The translations under genes and the position numbers were made by a program. A stretch of DNA of 64,000 nt from Xanthobacter dioxanivorans (lineage in GTDB: Bacteria; Pseudomonadota; Alphaproteobacteria; Rhizobiales; Xanthobacteraceae): the NCBI RefSeq assembly GCF_016807805.1, contig NZ_CP063362.1, positions 2,035,001 to 2,099,000 on the forward strand, in the 5' to 3' direction. The notes below the pieces were generated by a model that made no database searches, was not told the DNA's origin, and was given only the letters and a program-made list of their open reading frames with translations. Shown here piece by piece: positions 53,388-62,797 of the stretch. Within the stretch, counting starts at the first letter, position 1. The number at the start of each line of letters is the position of its first letter.

Positions 53388-53466
53388 GCCATCCGTCCGC
53401 CGCGTCCTCCTGCGGGGGATGGATGCGGCGCTTGCGGACGGGGAGAGGCTGCGGCAGTGTCTCGCC

Positions 53467-54918
53467 ATGTCGAGCGCCTCGCCGAAGCCTCTCCTCCTCG
53501 ATGCCGCCCGCGTCGCCGGGCTGCTGGAGCGTATCGCCGCGCGCATCGGCGCCCGCCACGTGGTGACGGACACGGCCGACCTCGCCCCGCACCTGGTGGA
53601 GGGGCGCGGCCTGTTCCGGGGAACGACACCGGCCATGGTCGAGCCGTCGGACACCCAGGAGGTGGCCTTCATCGTCGCCGCCTGCGCCGAGGCCGGGGTG
53701 CCGGTGGTGCCGCAGGGTGGAAATACCGGCCTCGTGGGCGGGCAGATGCCGTTCGGCGGGCTTCTCGTGTCCCTGCGGCGGCTCAACCGCATCCGCGATC
53801 TGGATCCGGTGGACCTGACCGTGGTGGCCGAGGCCGGCTGCACCCTCCATCAGGTGCACGAGGCGGCAACCGCCGCCGGCTGCCTGTTTCCGCTCTCCAT
53901 CGCCTCGGAGGGATCGTGCCAGATCGGCGGCAACCTCTCCACCAATGCCGGCGGCACCGCGGTGCTGCGGTATGGCAACATGCGCGAGCTGACCTTCGGC
54001 CTCGAGGTGGTGCTGCCGGACGGGCGCATCTGGAACGGCCTGTCGCGGCTGCGGAAGGACAATACGGGCTACGCGCTCAAGGACCTGTTCATCGGCGCGG
54101 AGGGCACCCTCGGCATCATCACCGCCGCCGTGCTGCGGCTCTATCCGGCCCCGCGCTCGCGGGCCACGGCGCTCATCGGCCTGCCGGACCCGCACGCCGC
54201 CCTCGCCCTGTTCCGCCGCCTGCGCGACGTGGCGGGCGATGCCCTCAGCGGCTTCGAGATCCTGCCGCGGTTCGGCATGGAGACGGTGCTGAAGCACATG
54301 CCGGGCACGGTGCGGGCCCTCGCCGGCGATCATGCCTGGTACGTCCTCGCCGAGCTCAGCTCCACCCGGCGCGGCGACGATCTGTCCGAGCTGGCGGTGG
54401 AGGTGTTCGCCGCCGCCTTCGAGGCGGGCGAGATCGAGGATGCGGTGGTCGCCGCCAGCGAAGCGCAGGCGGACGGCCTCTGGCGCCTGCGCGAGGCGCT
54501 CTCGGACGCGCAGAAGTTCGAGGGCGGCTCCATCAAGCACGATGTGTCGGTGCCGGTGTCCCGCGTGCCGGACTTCATCGCCGAGGCGGCACGGCGCTGC
54601 GAGGCGCACCTGCCCGGGGTGCGGGTCTGCGCCTTCGGGCACATGGGCGACGGTAACATCCACTTCAACCTCAGCCAGCCCGTGGGCATGGACAAGGCGG
54701 ACTATCTCGCCCGCTGGGAGGCCTTCAACCGCATCGTGCACGACCTCGTGGCCGGCCTCGGCGGTTCGATCTCCGCCGAGCACGGCATCGGCCTTTTGAA
54801 GCGGGACGAGCTGCCGCTCTACAAGGATCCCGTCGCCCTCCAGCTGATGGCGGCCATCAAGGCGGCCATCGATCCCGCCGGCATCGCCAATCCCGGCAAG
54901 GTGCTGAAGCGGGATTGA
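53467..54918 (+). CDS. FAD-binding D-2-hydroxyacid dehydrogenase (GlcD/D-lactate type)
   Basis: This protein of about 483 residues is a VAO-fold flavoprotein. The FAD motif PQGGNTGLVGGQMPFGG is near residue 80, followed by IASEGSCQIGGNLSTNAGG and NTGYALKDLFIGAEGTLGI. The C-terminal FAD-oxidase domain has VCAFGHMGDGNIHFN, the GHxGDGNxH metal/substrate signature, and SAEHGIGLLKRDEL. It oxidises a D-2-hydroxy acid to the 2-keto acid. ATG 53467 was preferred; ATG 53419 is possible. It is the last gene of the TRAP operon. Confidence 0.9.
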   Translation: MSSASPKPLLLDAARVAGLLERIAARIGARHVVTDTADLAPHLVEGRGLFRGTTPAMVEPSDTQEVAFIVAACAEAGVPVVPQGGNTGLVGGQMPFGGLLVSLRRLNRIRDLDPVDLTVVAEAGCTLHQVHEAATAAGCLFPLSIASEGSCQIGGNLSTNAGGTAVLRYGNMRELTFGLEVVLPDGRIWNGLSRLRKDNTGYALKDLFIGAEGTLGIITAAVLRLYPAPRSRATALIGLPDPHAALALFRRLRDVAGDALSGFEILPRFGMETVLKHMPGTVRALAGDHAWYVLAELSSTRRGDDLSELAVEVFAAAFEAGEIEDAVVAASEAQADGLWRLREALSDAQKFEGGSIKHDVSVPVSRVPDFIAEAARRCEAHLPGVRVCAFGHMGDGNIHFNLSQPVGMDKADYLARWEAFNRIVHDLVAGLGGSISAEHGIGLLKRDELPLYKDPVALQLMAAIKAAIDPAGIANPGKVLKRD

Positions 54919-54931
54919 GCGGTGCTGCGGG

Positions 54932-56143
54932 TCAGCCCGCCGGCCGCCGGCGCACGGCGAAGGCGGTCAGGATGGCGAGGCCGAGCGGCACCGCGGCGCC
55001 GACGAACACCAGCCGCGGCAGATGATGGTCGAGCAGCAGACCGAACATGAGCGGCCCCAGCAGCGCGCCGATGTCGTAGCCGGAATAGACCACGCCGAAC
55101 ACCTTGCCGATGGCCCCGGCCGGGGCCGCGCTGCGCACCAGCACGTCGCGCGACGGCGTGGTGAGGCCCATGGCCACGCCCACGGCCGCGATGAGGCCCA
55201 CCACCACCTCCGGCGGCGCCTGCAGCACCGCGGCGAGGAAGGTGAGCCCGCAGGCCGCCGCCAGCCCGCCCATGGCGATGCGGTGGTGCTGGCTGGTGCG
55301 ATCGGCCACCGCTCCGCCGAGGGCGACGCCGATGGAATTTCCCACCTGATAGAGGGCCACGGCCAGGGTCGCCAGAGCCACCGTGGCGCCGTAGCCTTCC
55401 TGCAGCGCGACGATGGAGAAGCTCTGGAAGCCCGAGAGGGAGATGGAGGTGAGCAGGAAGTAGAGAAAGGCCATGAGCACCACCGGCATGGCCAGCACCT
55501 GGAGGAAGCCCGGCGCCTTGCCGGCCTGACCGCCCGCGCTGTGCGGCACTGCGGCGGGTTGAGCCTTGAGGGCGGAGCGGAAGGCCAGGAGGCCGAGTCC
55601 GATGAGCACCACGATCCCGCCCATGGCGAGCAGCGCCGCGCGCCAGCCATAGCCGGTGGCGATGGCCGCCGAGACCAGGGGCGACAGGGCAAAGCCGATG
55701 CTGCCCGCGATCACATGCGCGGCGAATGCCCGTCCGAGGCGGGCCGGCGCCACGCGATGGCTGAGGATGGACAGGTCCGCCGGGTGGTAGACGGAATTGC
55801 CGAGCCCGGCCAGCGCGGCCAGCGGCACCAGCATCGCGTAGTGGGGCGCGAAGCCCATGGCCGCGGTGGCGGTTCCTTGCAGGATCAGTCCGCCGAGCAG
55901 CAGGCGATCCGCGCCGAAGCGGTCGACGAGGATGCCGGCCACGACCTGCCCGATGCCGGAGCAGAGGTAGAATACCGACAGGACCACGCCGAGGGCGAAG
56001 AACGAGGCGCCGAGGTCCGCCCGCATCAGCAGGAACAGCGGCGCCAGGGCCAGCTGGAGGAAGTGGCTGCAGAAATGGGCGACGCCCACCGCCCCCAGGG
56101 TGGAAACTTCCGCGGCGGGCCAGCCGGTCGCGCGCAATTCCAT
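54932..56143 (-). CDS. MFS permease
   Basis: This 403-residue inner-membrane protein has twelve hydrophobic helices. MFS traits are seen in GQVVAGILVDRFGADRLLLGG (loop 2-3) and LGGAVADRTSQHHRIAMGG (the equivalent second-half loop), with GLGNSVYHPADLSILSH in the fourth helix region. The YHPA motif is shared with the fosmidomycin-resistance-like exporters. It is convergent with the TRAP/hydroxyacid operon, so it may move a related acid, but substrate cannot be inferred. Confidence 0.87.
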   Translation of the reverse strand: MELRATGWPAAEVSTLGAVGVAHFCSHFLQLALAPLFLLMRADLGASFFALGVVLSVFYLCSGIGQVVAGILVDRFGADRLLLGGLILQGTATAAMGFAPHYAMLVPLAALAGLGNSVYHPADLSILSHRVAPARLGRAFAAHVIAGSIGFALSPLVSAAIATGYGWRAALLAMGGIVVLIGLGLLAFRSALKAQPAAVPHSAGGQAGKAPGFLQVLAMPVVLMAFLYFLLTSISLSGFQSFSIVALQEGYGATVALATLAVALYQVGNSIGVALGGAVADRTSQHHRIAMGGLAAACGLTFLAAVLQAPPEVVVGLIAAVGVAMGLTTPSRDVLVRSAAPAGAIGKVFGVVYSGYDIGALLGPLMFGLLLDHHLPRLVFVGAAVPLGLAILTAFAVRRRPAG

Positions 56144-56369
56144 GGACACTTCACCATCCTCCCGTCCGTGGCCGGCCGGCGCCCGCGTCCGCCTGCCGGC
56201 CATCACGGCCGGCCGGATCACGCGCGCGCCTTCTCACGCTCGGCGACGGAATCCCCAGGCCATGAAGGCCCGGTCGGATCCGGCGCTGGCTGCCGGGGCC
56301 GGTGTGGCGGATGCCGCCCGGCCGGTGTTTCCCCTCTTCCGGTTCTGGTCGGTCGGGTGAGGTTCTTCC

Positions 56370-58424
56370 TCACCTCGTGCGGCGTGGCCCGTGCCCGCCG
56401 AAATAGCGCAGAGTCAGGCAGGTGATGTCGTCCGCCTGCGGGGCGCCGCGCTCGAATACGTGCACCGAGGCGAGCACGCGCTCGCTGAGCTCGGGCACGG
56501 ACCATTCGGCGGCGCCGCTGTGGAGAAGCTCCTCGAGCCGTTCCTCGCCGTAGGCCCGGTTGTCCACGTCGAACGCCTCGGTCACACCATCGGTGTAGAG
56601 GAAGAGCGTGTCGCCCGGCGCGAGGTGCAGCTCGTGCTGCTGGTAGACGAAGCCCTCCAGCACCGCCACCGCCATGCCGCCGGTGGAGGGCACGGTGGTG
56701 ACCTCGCCGGAGCGGGCGATGCGGTAGGGCAGGTTGTGCCCGGCGTTCACGTAGGTGACCTTCCCCGAGGAGAGGTCGATGACGCCGTAAAGCACGGTGA
56801 CGAACAGCATCTGCTCGTTCTCCACCGCGAGCAGGTCGTTGAGGCGGCGGATGCAGCCGGCCGGCGAGCGCTCGAACAGCGCGGTAGAGCGCAGCAGGGT
56901 GCGGGAGATGGCCATGAACAAGGCCGCCGGCACGCCCTTGCCCGACACGTCGGCCACGACGAAGCCGAGGGTCGTGTCGTCGATCATGAAGTAGTCGTAG
57001 AAATCGCCGCCCACCTCGCGCGCCGGCGTCATCTGACCGTGCACGGCGACGCGCGCGTCCGGCGGGAATTCCTTGGGCAGGATGGCGAGCTGCACCTGGC
57101 GGGCGATCTCCAGCTCTTGCTGAAGGCCGGCGAGCTTGGTCTTGGTGATGAGGGCCTCGCGCAGCTCCACCACCATGGACGACAGGCGCGTGTGCTGCTC
57201 CACGATGCGGCGCGCGAGGTCGTGCAGCACGCGGGCGACGCGCTTGAGCTCGTCGTCCTGCTCCGAACCCTCGCCGCCCTTGGCCAGCAGGGCGAGCACC
57301 TCTTCCCGATCGGTGGGATCGATGGCATCGGCCAGGGCCTGCAGCTCGAAGGTGATGACCGCCTCCTGCCGGCGGCGCACCCGCTCGCGCTGGCGGCGCG
57401 ATTCGGCCAGCGCTTGCACGTTGCCGCGCAAGGCCACCACCGCCGAGGCGATGCGGCCGATCTCGTCGTTGCCCACGTGACCCACCGTCACCGAGGTGTC
57501 GCCGCGCGAGAGCGCCTGCAGCACGTCGATGGCGGATTCCAGGGGGCGGAAGCTGTACCACAGGAAGACGTTGAGCCCGACCACGCCGATCAGCACCAGG
57601 GCGATGGCGCCGGCCGCCGCCCACTGGCGGATGAAGGCCGTGGCCTCCACCGTCTGCGTCGTGTCGACGAAGCTCACCAGCGCGCCCACGGCACTGCCGG
57701 AAATGTCGTCGATGGGGATGCTGGTGACGTTGTAGATGCGCCCGTCCAGCGTCATGCGGTCGGCCTTGGGCCGGCGCGGCGTGATGGCGAGCTTGGCGCG
57801 CTCCCACAGGCGGAAATCGGTGCTCGCCACCACGCGGCCGCGCAGGGTGACAAGGGTGGTGGTGGCGCTGAGGCCGCGGGCGAAACGGTCCATGCCGAGC
57901 GCGGCGTTGCGGCCGAGCACCAGCACGACCCGGCCGAGGGCCGGCAGTTCAACGGTGCGGGTGGTGAGCACGATCACCTGCGTCGCGCTCACCTGGCGCA
58001 GGCCCGACAGGACTTCCCCCTTGAGCGCCCGGTCGACGCTGCTGGCATCGAGGATGTAGCGCGCGGTGGTGCCGCCGTCGCCGAACACCACCTCGCGGTC
58101 GGCGTTCACCACCTCGAAATAGGTGTCGTCCTCCATGATGTTCATGCCGAGGTCGCGCAAGGCGGCGGCGACCCCCGGGCGATCGGAGAAGCCGAGGGCG
58201 ATGGTGAAGCTGCTGGAGCTTTCCACCCGTTCGAGGATGCGCGCGAGGTTCGCGGTCTGAAACGCGACGATCTCGCGCCACAGCACTGTCTGGCCGTCGA
58301 TGGCGAGTTCGCCCTCGCGGGACTGGGCCACCCGGTCGCGCAGCACCGTGGCGCCCCAGATGCCGAACATCAGGAGGGCGAAGCCGGTGGCGACGATGAG
58401 GGTGATGCGGGTGCGCAGCAGCAT
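56370..58424 (-). CDS. Sensor protein phosphatase: double-Cache-like region, HAMP, SpoIIE/PP2C
   Basis: This 684-residue protein has an N-terminal helix (8-28) and a large periplasmic sensor (about 30-265, containing YFEVVNADREVVFGDGG). A second helix (270-292, AGAIALVLIGVVGLNVFLW) leads to a HAMP region (SRGDTSVTVGHVGNDEIGRI), a coiled linker (EIARQVQLAILP) and a SpoIIE-type PP2C phosphatase. Catalytic Asp positions are seen in REVGGDFYDYFMID, FVVADVSGKGVPAALFMA, LYTDGVTEAFD and ADDITCLTL. Such phosphatases usually act on an anti-anti-sigma (STAS) protein in partner switching. It shares one base with the next gene's stop (TGATG). Confidence 0.92.
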   Translation of the reverse strand: MLLRTRITLIVATGFALLMFGIWGATVLRDRVAQSREGELAIDGQTVLWREIVAFQTANLARILERVESSSSFTIALGFSDRPGVAAALRDLGMNIMEDDTYFEVVNADREVVFGDGGTTARYILDASSVDRALKGEVLSGLRQVSATQVIVLTTRTVELPALGRVVLVLGRNAALGMDRFARGLSATTTLVTLRGRVVASTDFRLWERAKLAITPRRPKADRMTLDGRIYNVTSIPIDDISGSAVGALVSFVDTTQTVEATAFIRQWAAAGAIALVLIGVVGLNVFLWYSFRPLESAIDVLQALSRGDTSVTVGHVGNDEIGRIASAVVALRGNVQALAESRRQRERVRRRQEAVITFELQALADAIDPTDREEVLALLAKGGEGSEQDDELKRVARVLHDLARRIVEQHTRLSSMVVELREALITKTKLAGLQQELEIARQVQLAILPKEFPPDARVAVHGQMTPAREVGGDFYDYFMIDDTTLGFVVADVSGKGVPAALFMAISRTLLRSTALFERSPAGCIRRLNDLLAVENEQMLFVTVLYGVIDLSSGKVTYVNAGHNLPYRIARSGEVTTVPSTGGMAVAVLEGFVYQQHELHLAPGDTLFLYTDGVTEAFDVDNRAYGEERLEELLHSGAAEWSVPELSERVLASVHVFERGAPQADDITCLTLRYFGGHGPRRTR

Positions 58425-59257
58425 CAGACCCTACGCCCCTTCTCGCTCTCGGCGGGCGGCGCCATGACTTCGCGCCGCACCCGCTCCACGTCGGGCCTGA
58501 GGCCGCCGTCGAAATCCACGGCAAGCAGCTCCTCCGCATAGGCTTCGAACACCGACCGCCGCTCGGCGACGCGGCGGTTGCCGCGCTCCAGGGCCCGGAA
58601 CGCGCCGCCCACGGCCCCATGCTGCATGCCGCCGCGCGGCCGACGGCCGGTTTCCGCGGGCCCGCCGAAATCGCCCTCGATCGCCCGGATCATGCCCGTG
58701 GCCAGCCGATCGCGGGCCCGTTCGATGGCGGCGCCCACGAGGAGGCCCGCGGCGAGCGCGGCCAAAGCGGCGCAGATGACCACCACGACGGCTGCCTTCA
58801 CGCCGATGTCGGCGAAGGACGTGGCGAGCGCCGCCGGATTGGTGGTGACCTCCACCGAGGCGACGGTGTTTCCGTCCACGCTGACCGGCGCGCTCACCGA
58901 ATCAGTGCCGGGCTGCTCGCCGATGGCGCTGCGGATTTCCCGGCCGTCGGCGCCGCGCAGCACGATCTGCGTGAGCCCCGGGGTGCGTGCCAGGGTTTCC
59001 GACAGGTGGACCTCGACGCCGGGCAGCAGCTTCAGGGGGATGCCGAAGCGCGAGGCCTTCTCGAATTGCTGCGCCAGCACGCGGGCGACCGAGGTGCCGA
59101 TGACCAGGGCGTCGCGGCGGGCGCTCTCCTCCACCCGGGCACGGTAGCCGTTGACCAGCAGCGCCGCGGCGGCGCCGCCGAGCACAAGGGTGAGGATGAG
59201 GGCGAACAGGCCGGCGATGAGGCGACCGCGCCCGCTTTCCGGAAGCTCAGGCTGCAT
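58424..59257 (-). CDS. Orphan transmembrane sensor protein (no output domain)
   Basis: This 277-residue protein has helix 1 (~12-36), an extracytoplasmic region (~37-160) with ASRFGIPLKLLPGVEVHLSE and IVLRGADGREIRSA, and helix 2 (~165-190). A 90-residue cytoplasmic tail ends near VDFDGGLRPDVERVR, without HAMP, kinase, GGDEF or phosphatase motifs. The extracytoplasmic part resembles those of three neighbours. Its ATG at 59257 overlaps the stop of the preceding sensor gene by 11 bp, and its stop is coupled to the SpoIIE gene. It is probably a partner in one signalling complex. Confidence 0.82.
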   Translation of the reverse strand: MQPELPESGRGRLIAGLFALILTLVLGGAAAALLVNGYRARVEESARRDALVIGTSVARVLAQQFEKASRFGIPLKLLPGVEVHLSETLARTPGLTQIVLRGADGREIRSAIGEQPGTDSVSAPVSVDGNTVASVEVTTNPAALATSFADIGVKAAVVVVICAALAALAAGLLVGAAIERARDRLATGMIRAIEGDFGGPAETGRRPRGGMQHGAVGGAFRALERGNRRVAERRSVFEAYAEELLAVDFDGGLRPDVERVRREVMAPPAESEKGRRV

Positions 59258-59993
59258 CGTCGAGCGCTCCGAGCTGGCCGAGGCCGCGGTCCACCTGCGC
59301 CTCGGCCTTCTGCCAGCTGCGTACGGTGGCATCGGCCAGCTGGGTCAGGGGCCCGTCGTCGCCGGACCGCACCGCGTCGTTGCGCAGGATGCGCGCGACG
59401 CGGTCGAAGGGGCGGCTGAAGACATAGGCGAACACGCCCGCCGCCGCGGCGGCGAGCAGCGCCCCGGCAAAGCCGAGGGCGGCGGTGCGGGTGGCGAGGT
59501 CGAGCCCCAGCCGGTCGGCCCGGGCCGACCGGGCTTCGTCGGAGACGGTCACGGAGATGCCGCCGGCGACGCCGAGATCGTTCTCGAACCGCGTACCGAA
59601 TACCGTGTCGCCGCGCTCCACCGTGGTCCACACGTCATCATTGGTGAGGCGCTTCACCCAATCGGGGCTGACCTCCTCGCCGATGACGGAGCGGTCGGTG
59701 GAAAACACGGCGCGCCCTGCCGCATTGAAGACGTCGATGGCGAGAATGGACGTGTCGCCCGCCTTCTCGCGTTCGATTCGCGGCTGCAGCAGGGAGACCT
59801 GGTCAAGCTGGAGGCCGATGGAAAGGTTGGCTTCCGTGGACGTCTTCAGGGTGCCGAGGAGGTTGGCGACCCGCGCCCGCTCGATTTCCTCACCCACCCG
59901 GTCGCTCGCGCCGAAGGCAATGACGGCGACCGCCACCACGGCTGCGGTCACGGAAACGACGACGACCAGGATGAGTCGGCTCACGAAAGTCAT
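59247..59993 (-). CDS. Orphan transmembrane sensor protein (no output domain)
   Basis: This 248-residue protein has helix 1 (~5-28) and an extracytoplasmic region (~30-165) containing NLSIGLQLDQVSLLQPRI and ILAIDVFNAAGRAVFST, with a single-Cache-like layout. Helix 2 (~170-192, LGFAGALLAAAAAGVFAYVF) is followed by a ~55-residue cytoplasmic tail with HAMP-like beginnings (FSRPFDRVARILRND). It is the first gene of the leftward SpoIIE group and divergent from the rightward sensor/MFS group (159-bp gap). No output domain is visible. Confidence 0.82.
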   Translation of the reverse strand: MTFVSRLILVVVVSVTAAVVAVAVIAFGASDRVGEEIERARVANLLGTLKTSTEANLSIGLQLDQVSLLQPRIEREKAGDTSILAIDVFNAAGRAVFSTDRSVIGEEVSPDWVKRLTNDDVWTTVERGDTVFGTRFENDLGVAGGISVTVSDEARSARADRLGLDLATRTAALGFAGALLAAAAAGVFAYVFSRPFDRVARILRNDAVRSGDDGPLTQLADATVRSWQKAEAQVDRGLGQLGALDDAA

Positions 59994-60152
59994 GCGCGGA
60001 TCTTCGGAAGGATGACCGGCGGGACGTTAACCGCGCGCTCGGTGCCAAACCAGACAAAAAACTCCACCGCGACGAAAAAACCTTCAATCTCAGACGGGTT
60101 TTCGTGGCATGAAGGATCTGCCCGTGTGACGTAACCCTCGGACGCAAGAGGC

Positions 60153-60812
60153 ATGACGCGGACCACCCTCGGACTGATCGCGGTTTTCGCGCTGATCGCA
60201 GCAGCCTGCGTCACGTTCGGCGCCTATTTCTCGTACGTTACGCTGCTGAACGCGCACAAGGGAATCATCGAGGCGCGATTCGGCATCGCCGCCCGTCGCG
60301 TGGCCGACGTGGCCGAGCAGGCGGCCTCCTTCGGCATCGCCCTGCCGGCGCAGCAGGCGCTCACTGACATCCTTGCGCGCGAGGCGCGAATCGAGCCGGC
60401 CCTTCTGTCCATGGACCTGGTGGACGAGCACGGCACGGTCCTGTTCTCGAGCGCGCCCGGCCGCGCCGGCGGGCACGCCGCGGCGGACGGCGGCGGGCGG
60501 GTGGTCGCGCAGGTGCGCGACGATCTCGGCCGGTCCATCGGCAGCGTCGTGGTGCGCTATGATCCGCACATCCTGGCGGCGGGCGCCGCGGCGCTGTTCG
60601 ACGGGCTCAAGACCGTCTCGCTGGCGACCCTCGGCGGCGCCTTCGTCGCGACGGTTCTCATCGGGCTTCTGCTGGCCGCGGCCCTGCGTCGCGCGGTGCG
60701 GCGGGCGGCCGAGCCCGCCATGTGGCCGGCGGCCGCGAAATCGGCCCTGGCAAGCGTCGCCGCCGCCCACCAGCGGGCGGGCGCGTCCTGGTCTCTTCGG
60801 GGGCGCAAATGA
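60153..60812 (+). CDS. Orphan transmembrane sensor protein (no output domain)
   Basis: This 219-residue protein has helix 1 (~5-28), an extracytoplasmic region (~30-145) with AASFGIALPAQQALTDILAR and LLSMDLVDEHGTVLFSS, and helix 2 (~150-175). A ~45-residue basic tail follows. The architecture is the same as the two leftward sensors, so it is likely a diverged paralogue. Its stop overlaps the start of the MFS-sensor fusion by ATGA. It is the first gene of the rightward group. Confidence 0.82.
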   Translation: MTRTTLGLIAVFALIAAACVTFGAYFSYVTLLNAHKGIIEARFGIAARRVADVAEQAASFGIALPAQQALTDILAREARIEPALLSMDLVDEHGTVLFSSAPGRAGGHAAADGGGRVVAQVRDDLGRSIGSVVVRYDPHILAAGAAALFDGLKTVSLATLGGAFVATVLIGLLLAAALRRAVRRAAEPAMWPAAAKSALASVAAAHQRAGASWSLRGRK

Positions 60813-62797
60813 TCGGCCTGCGCGGCGGCATCTCCTTTGCGATCGCCATCATCCTGTGCGCCGCGCTGGCGGTGATCGGCTGGGCCGCCGAGCGCGCCGC
60901 CCGGCACACCATCGTGCCGGAGATCACCGCCAAGGCCAATTCGGTGGGCCGCTCCGCCGCCGCCCTCATGGAGCGGGCCCAGACCCTGGGCATCCCGTTC
61001 GAACGCCTGGCGGGTGTCACCGATTATCTCGAGGACCTGCGCGCGGCCAATGCGGAGTTCGCCCAGCTGAGCCTGTTCGACGCCGGCGGCGCCGAGACGG
61101 CGCGGGCGGGCGATGCATCGGGCTTCGAAGACCCGCCCATGGTCCGCATCCCGGTCACCGATCGCGACGGCCGCCGCACCGGCGAGCTGCTCATCGTGGT
61201 GGACCCCACGGTGGTGTCGGCCCAGGTGGGCGGGGTGCTCTTGGACGTGGCCTTCATCGGCATCGTCTCGCTGCTGGTGGCGCTGGAGCTCGTCGCCCTG
61301 GTGGTCGGCACGCGCGGCCTGGAGGCGCTCATCGCCGTGGAACAGCGGCTGCGGGCGCTGGCGCGCGGTCGTTTCGTGCTGCACGACACCGGGAAGGGCA
61401 CCAGCGCCCGCGGCCTCATCCAGCCCATAGACCTGCACATGGAGGAACTGGGCGACGTGCATGCCCGCGCCCGCGCGGAGGCCGAGCGGCGCGGCGACGA
61501 GGACGCGCTCGTCTGGCTGGAGGAGGTGGAGGAGCGCACCGGGCTCGGCCGCATTCATGCGGTGGAGAGCCAGGCGGCGGTGGCGGTGCGGCCGTCCCTC
61601 TTTCTCTTCATGCTGGCGGAGGAGCTCACTCGCCCCTTCCTGCCGCACTTCGCCCAGTCCATCGCGTCGTCCACCGAAATTTCGCCCGGCCTGGCGGCCA
61701 GCCTGCCCATCGTCGCCTTCATGGCGGTGGTGGCCCTGTGCCAGGTGCCGTTCGCTGGGGTGTCCGAGCGGCTCGGCCGCCGCTCCGGCTTCCTCATCGG
61801 GGCGTTGCTGGCGGCCGCCGGGTACGCGCTTTCCGCCGTCAGCCCCACTTATTCCCTCTTCATCGCGGCGCGCGTCGCCACGGCCATCGGCTACGCCCTC
61901 GTCTTCGTCTCCGCCCAGGGCCACGTGGTGGACCATTCGGCCGGTGCCGCCCGCGCCGCCGCCCTCGCCGTCTTCGTGCGCGCCATCATGGTGGCGAGCC
62001 TGTGCGGGCCGCCGATCGGCGGCGTCATCGCCGACCGGCTGGGTGCCGAGGCGGCCTTCGCCACCTCCTGCGGCCTGGCGCTGGTCGCCCTCCTCGTCGC
62101 CGCCTTCACCCTGCCGCGCGGCAGGCCGGACGAGCGCACCGGGGGCGTCGGCTGGTCGCAGCTGAAGCAGGCGGCCCGCGCGCCCGGCCTGATGGCGCTT
62201 TTGTTCGGATGCGCCTTTCCGGCCAAGTTCCTGTTCGCTGCCCTCTGCTTCCTGCTGGTGCCCCTGGAGTTGCAACGGCAGGGCTATTCCTCCGCCGCCA
62301 TCGGCCGCTTCCAGATGATCTATCCGCTGATCATGGTGCTGGCGGTGCCCTTCTTCGCCACCCTCGCCGACCGCTTCCAGGTGCGCCATGGCTTCGTGGT
62401 CGCCGGCGCCCTTGTCGCCGGGATCGGCGCCATGCTGGTGCCGATCCAGCCCTCCATCGCCCTGATCGTGGTGGCGCTGGTGACGCTCGGCTACGGACAG
62501 GCCATGTCGATCGCCTCCCAGTCCGCCCTGGTGGCCGATACCGCCTCCGCCATGGGCGGCGGGCGCGGCGCCGGCGTGCTCGGTCTGTTCCGGCTGGTGG
62601 AGCGCTCCGGCAATGCCGCCGGGCCGGCCAGCGCCGGTTTTCTCATGGCGGCGCTGGGATTTGCGCCCGCAACCGCATTTCTCGGTGCCGTGGTTGTGGC
62701 GGGTGCGGTATTGTTTGCGCTATCCGGGCGGGGAAAGCCCGCCGTTCAATCCGGCCGCGCCTCGTCCGCGGCCGCATCGGAAGGAACCTCAGCCTGA
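60809..62797 (+). CDS. MFS permease with N-terminal sensor module
   Basis: This 662-residue protein begins with helix 1 (~8-26) and an extracytoplasmic region (~27-145) resembling the neighbouring orphan sensors (ERAQTLGIPFERLAGVTDYL, LSLFDAGGAETARAG). Helix 2 (~152-175) leads to a ~75-residue linker and then a complete 12-helix MFS permease (about 255-640; GVSERLGRRSGFLIGALLAAA, GGVIADRLGAEAAFATSCGL, GYGQAMSIASQSALVADTAS). Sensor-permease fusions of this kind are unusual. It overlaps both neighbours by a few bases and so belongs to a tightly coupled operon. Confidence 0.85.
   Translation: MIGLRGGISFAIAIILCAALAVIGWAAERAARHTIVPEITAKANSVGRSAAALMERAQTLGIPFERLAGVTDYLEDLRAANAEFAQLSLFDAGGAETARAGDASGFEDPPMVRIPVTDRDGRRTGELLIVVDPTVVSAQVGGVLLDVAFIGIVSLLVALELVALVVGTRGLEALIAVEQRLRALARGRFVLHDTGKGTSARGLIQPIDLHMEELGDVHARARAEAERRGDEDALVWLEEVEERTGLGRIHAVESQAAVAVRPSLFLFMLAEELTRPFLPHFAQSIASSTEISPGLAASLPIVAFMAVVALCQVPFAGVSERLGRRSGFLIGALLAAAGYALSAVSPTYSLFIAARVATAIGYALVFVSAQGHVVDHSAGAARAAALAVFVRAIMVASLCGPPIGGVIADRLGAEAAFATSCGLALVALLVAAFTLPRGRPDERTGGVGWSQLKQAARAPGLMALLFGCAFPAKFLFAALCFLLVPLELQRQGYSSAAIGRFQMIYPLIMVLAVPFFATLADRFQVRHGFVVAGALVAGIGAMLVPIQPSIALIVVALVTLGYGQAMSIASQSALVADTASAMGGGRGAGVLGLFRLVERSGNAAGPASAGFLMAALGFAPATAFLGAVVVAGAVLFALSGRGKPAVQSGRASSAAASEGTSA

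Noticed and set aside
53323..54783. Long minus-strand frame opposite the D-2-hydroxyacid dehydrogenase
   Set aside because: The plus-strand gene has FAD motifs and operon context; the opposite frame has none.
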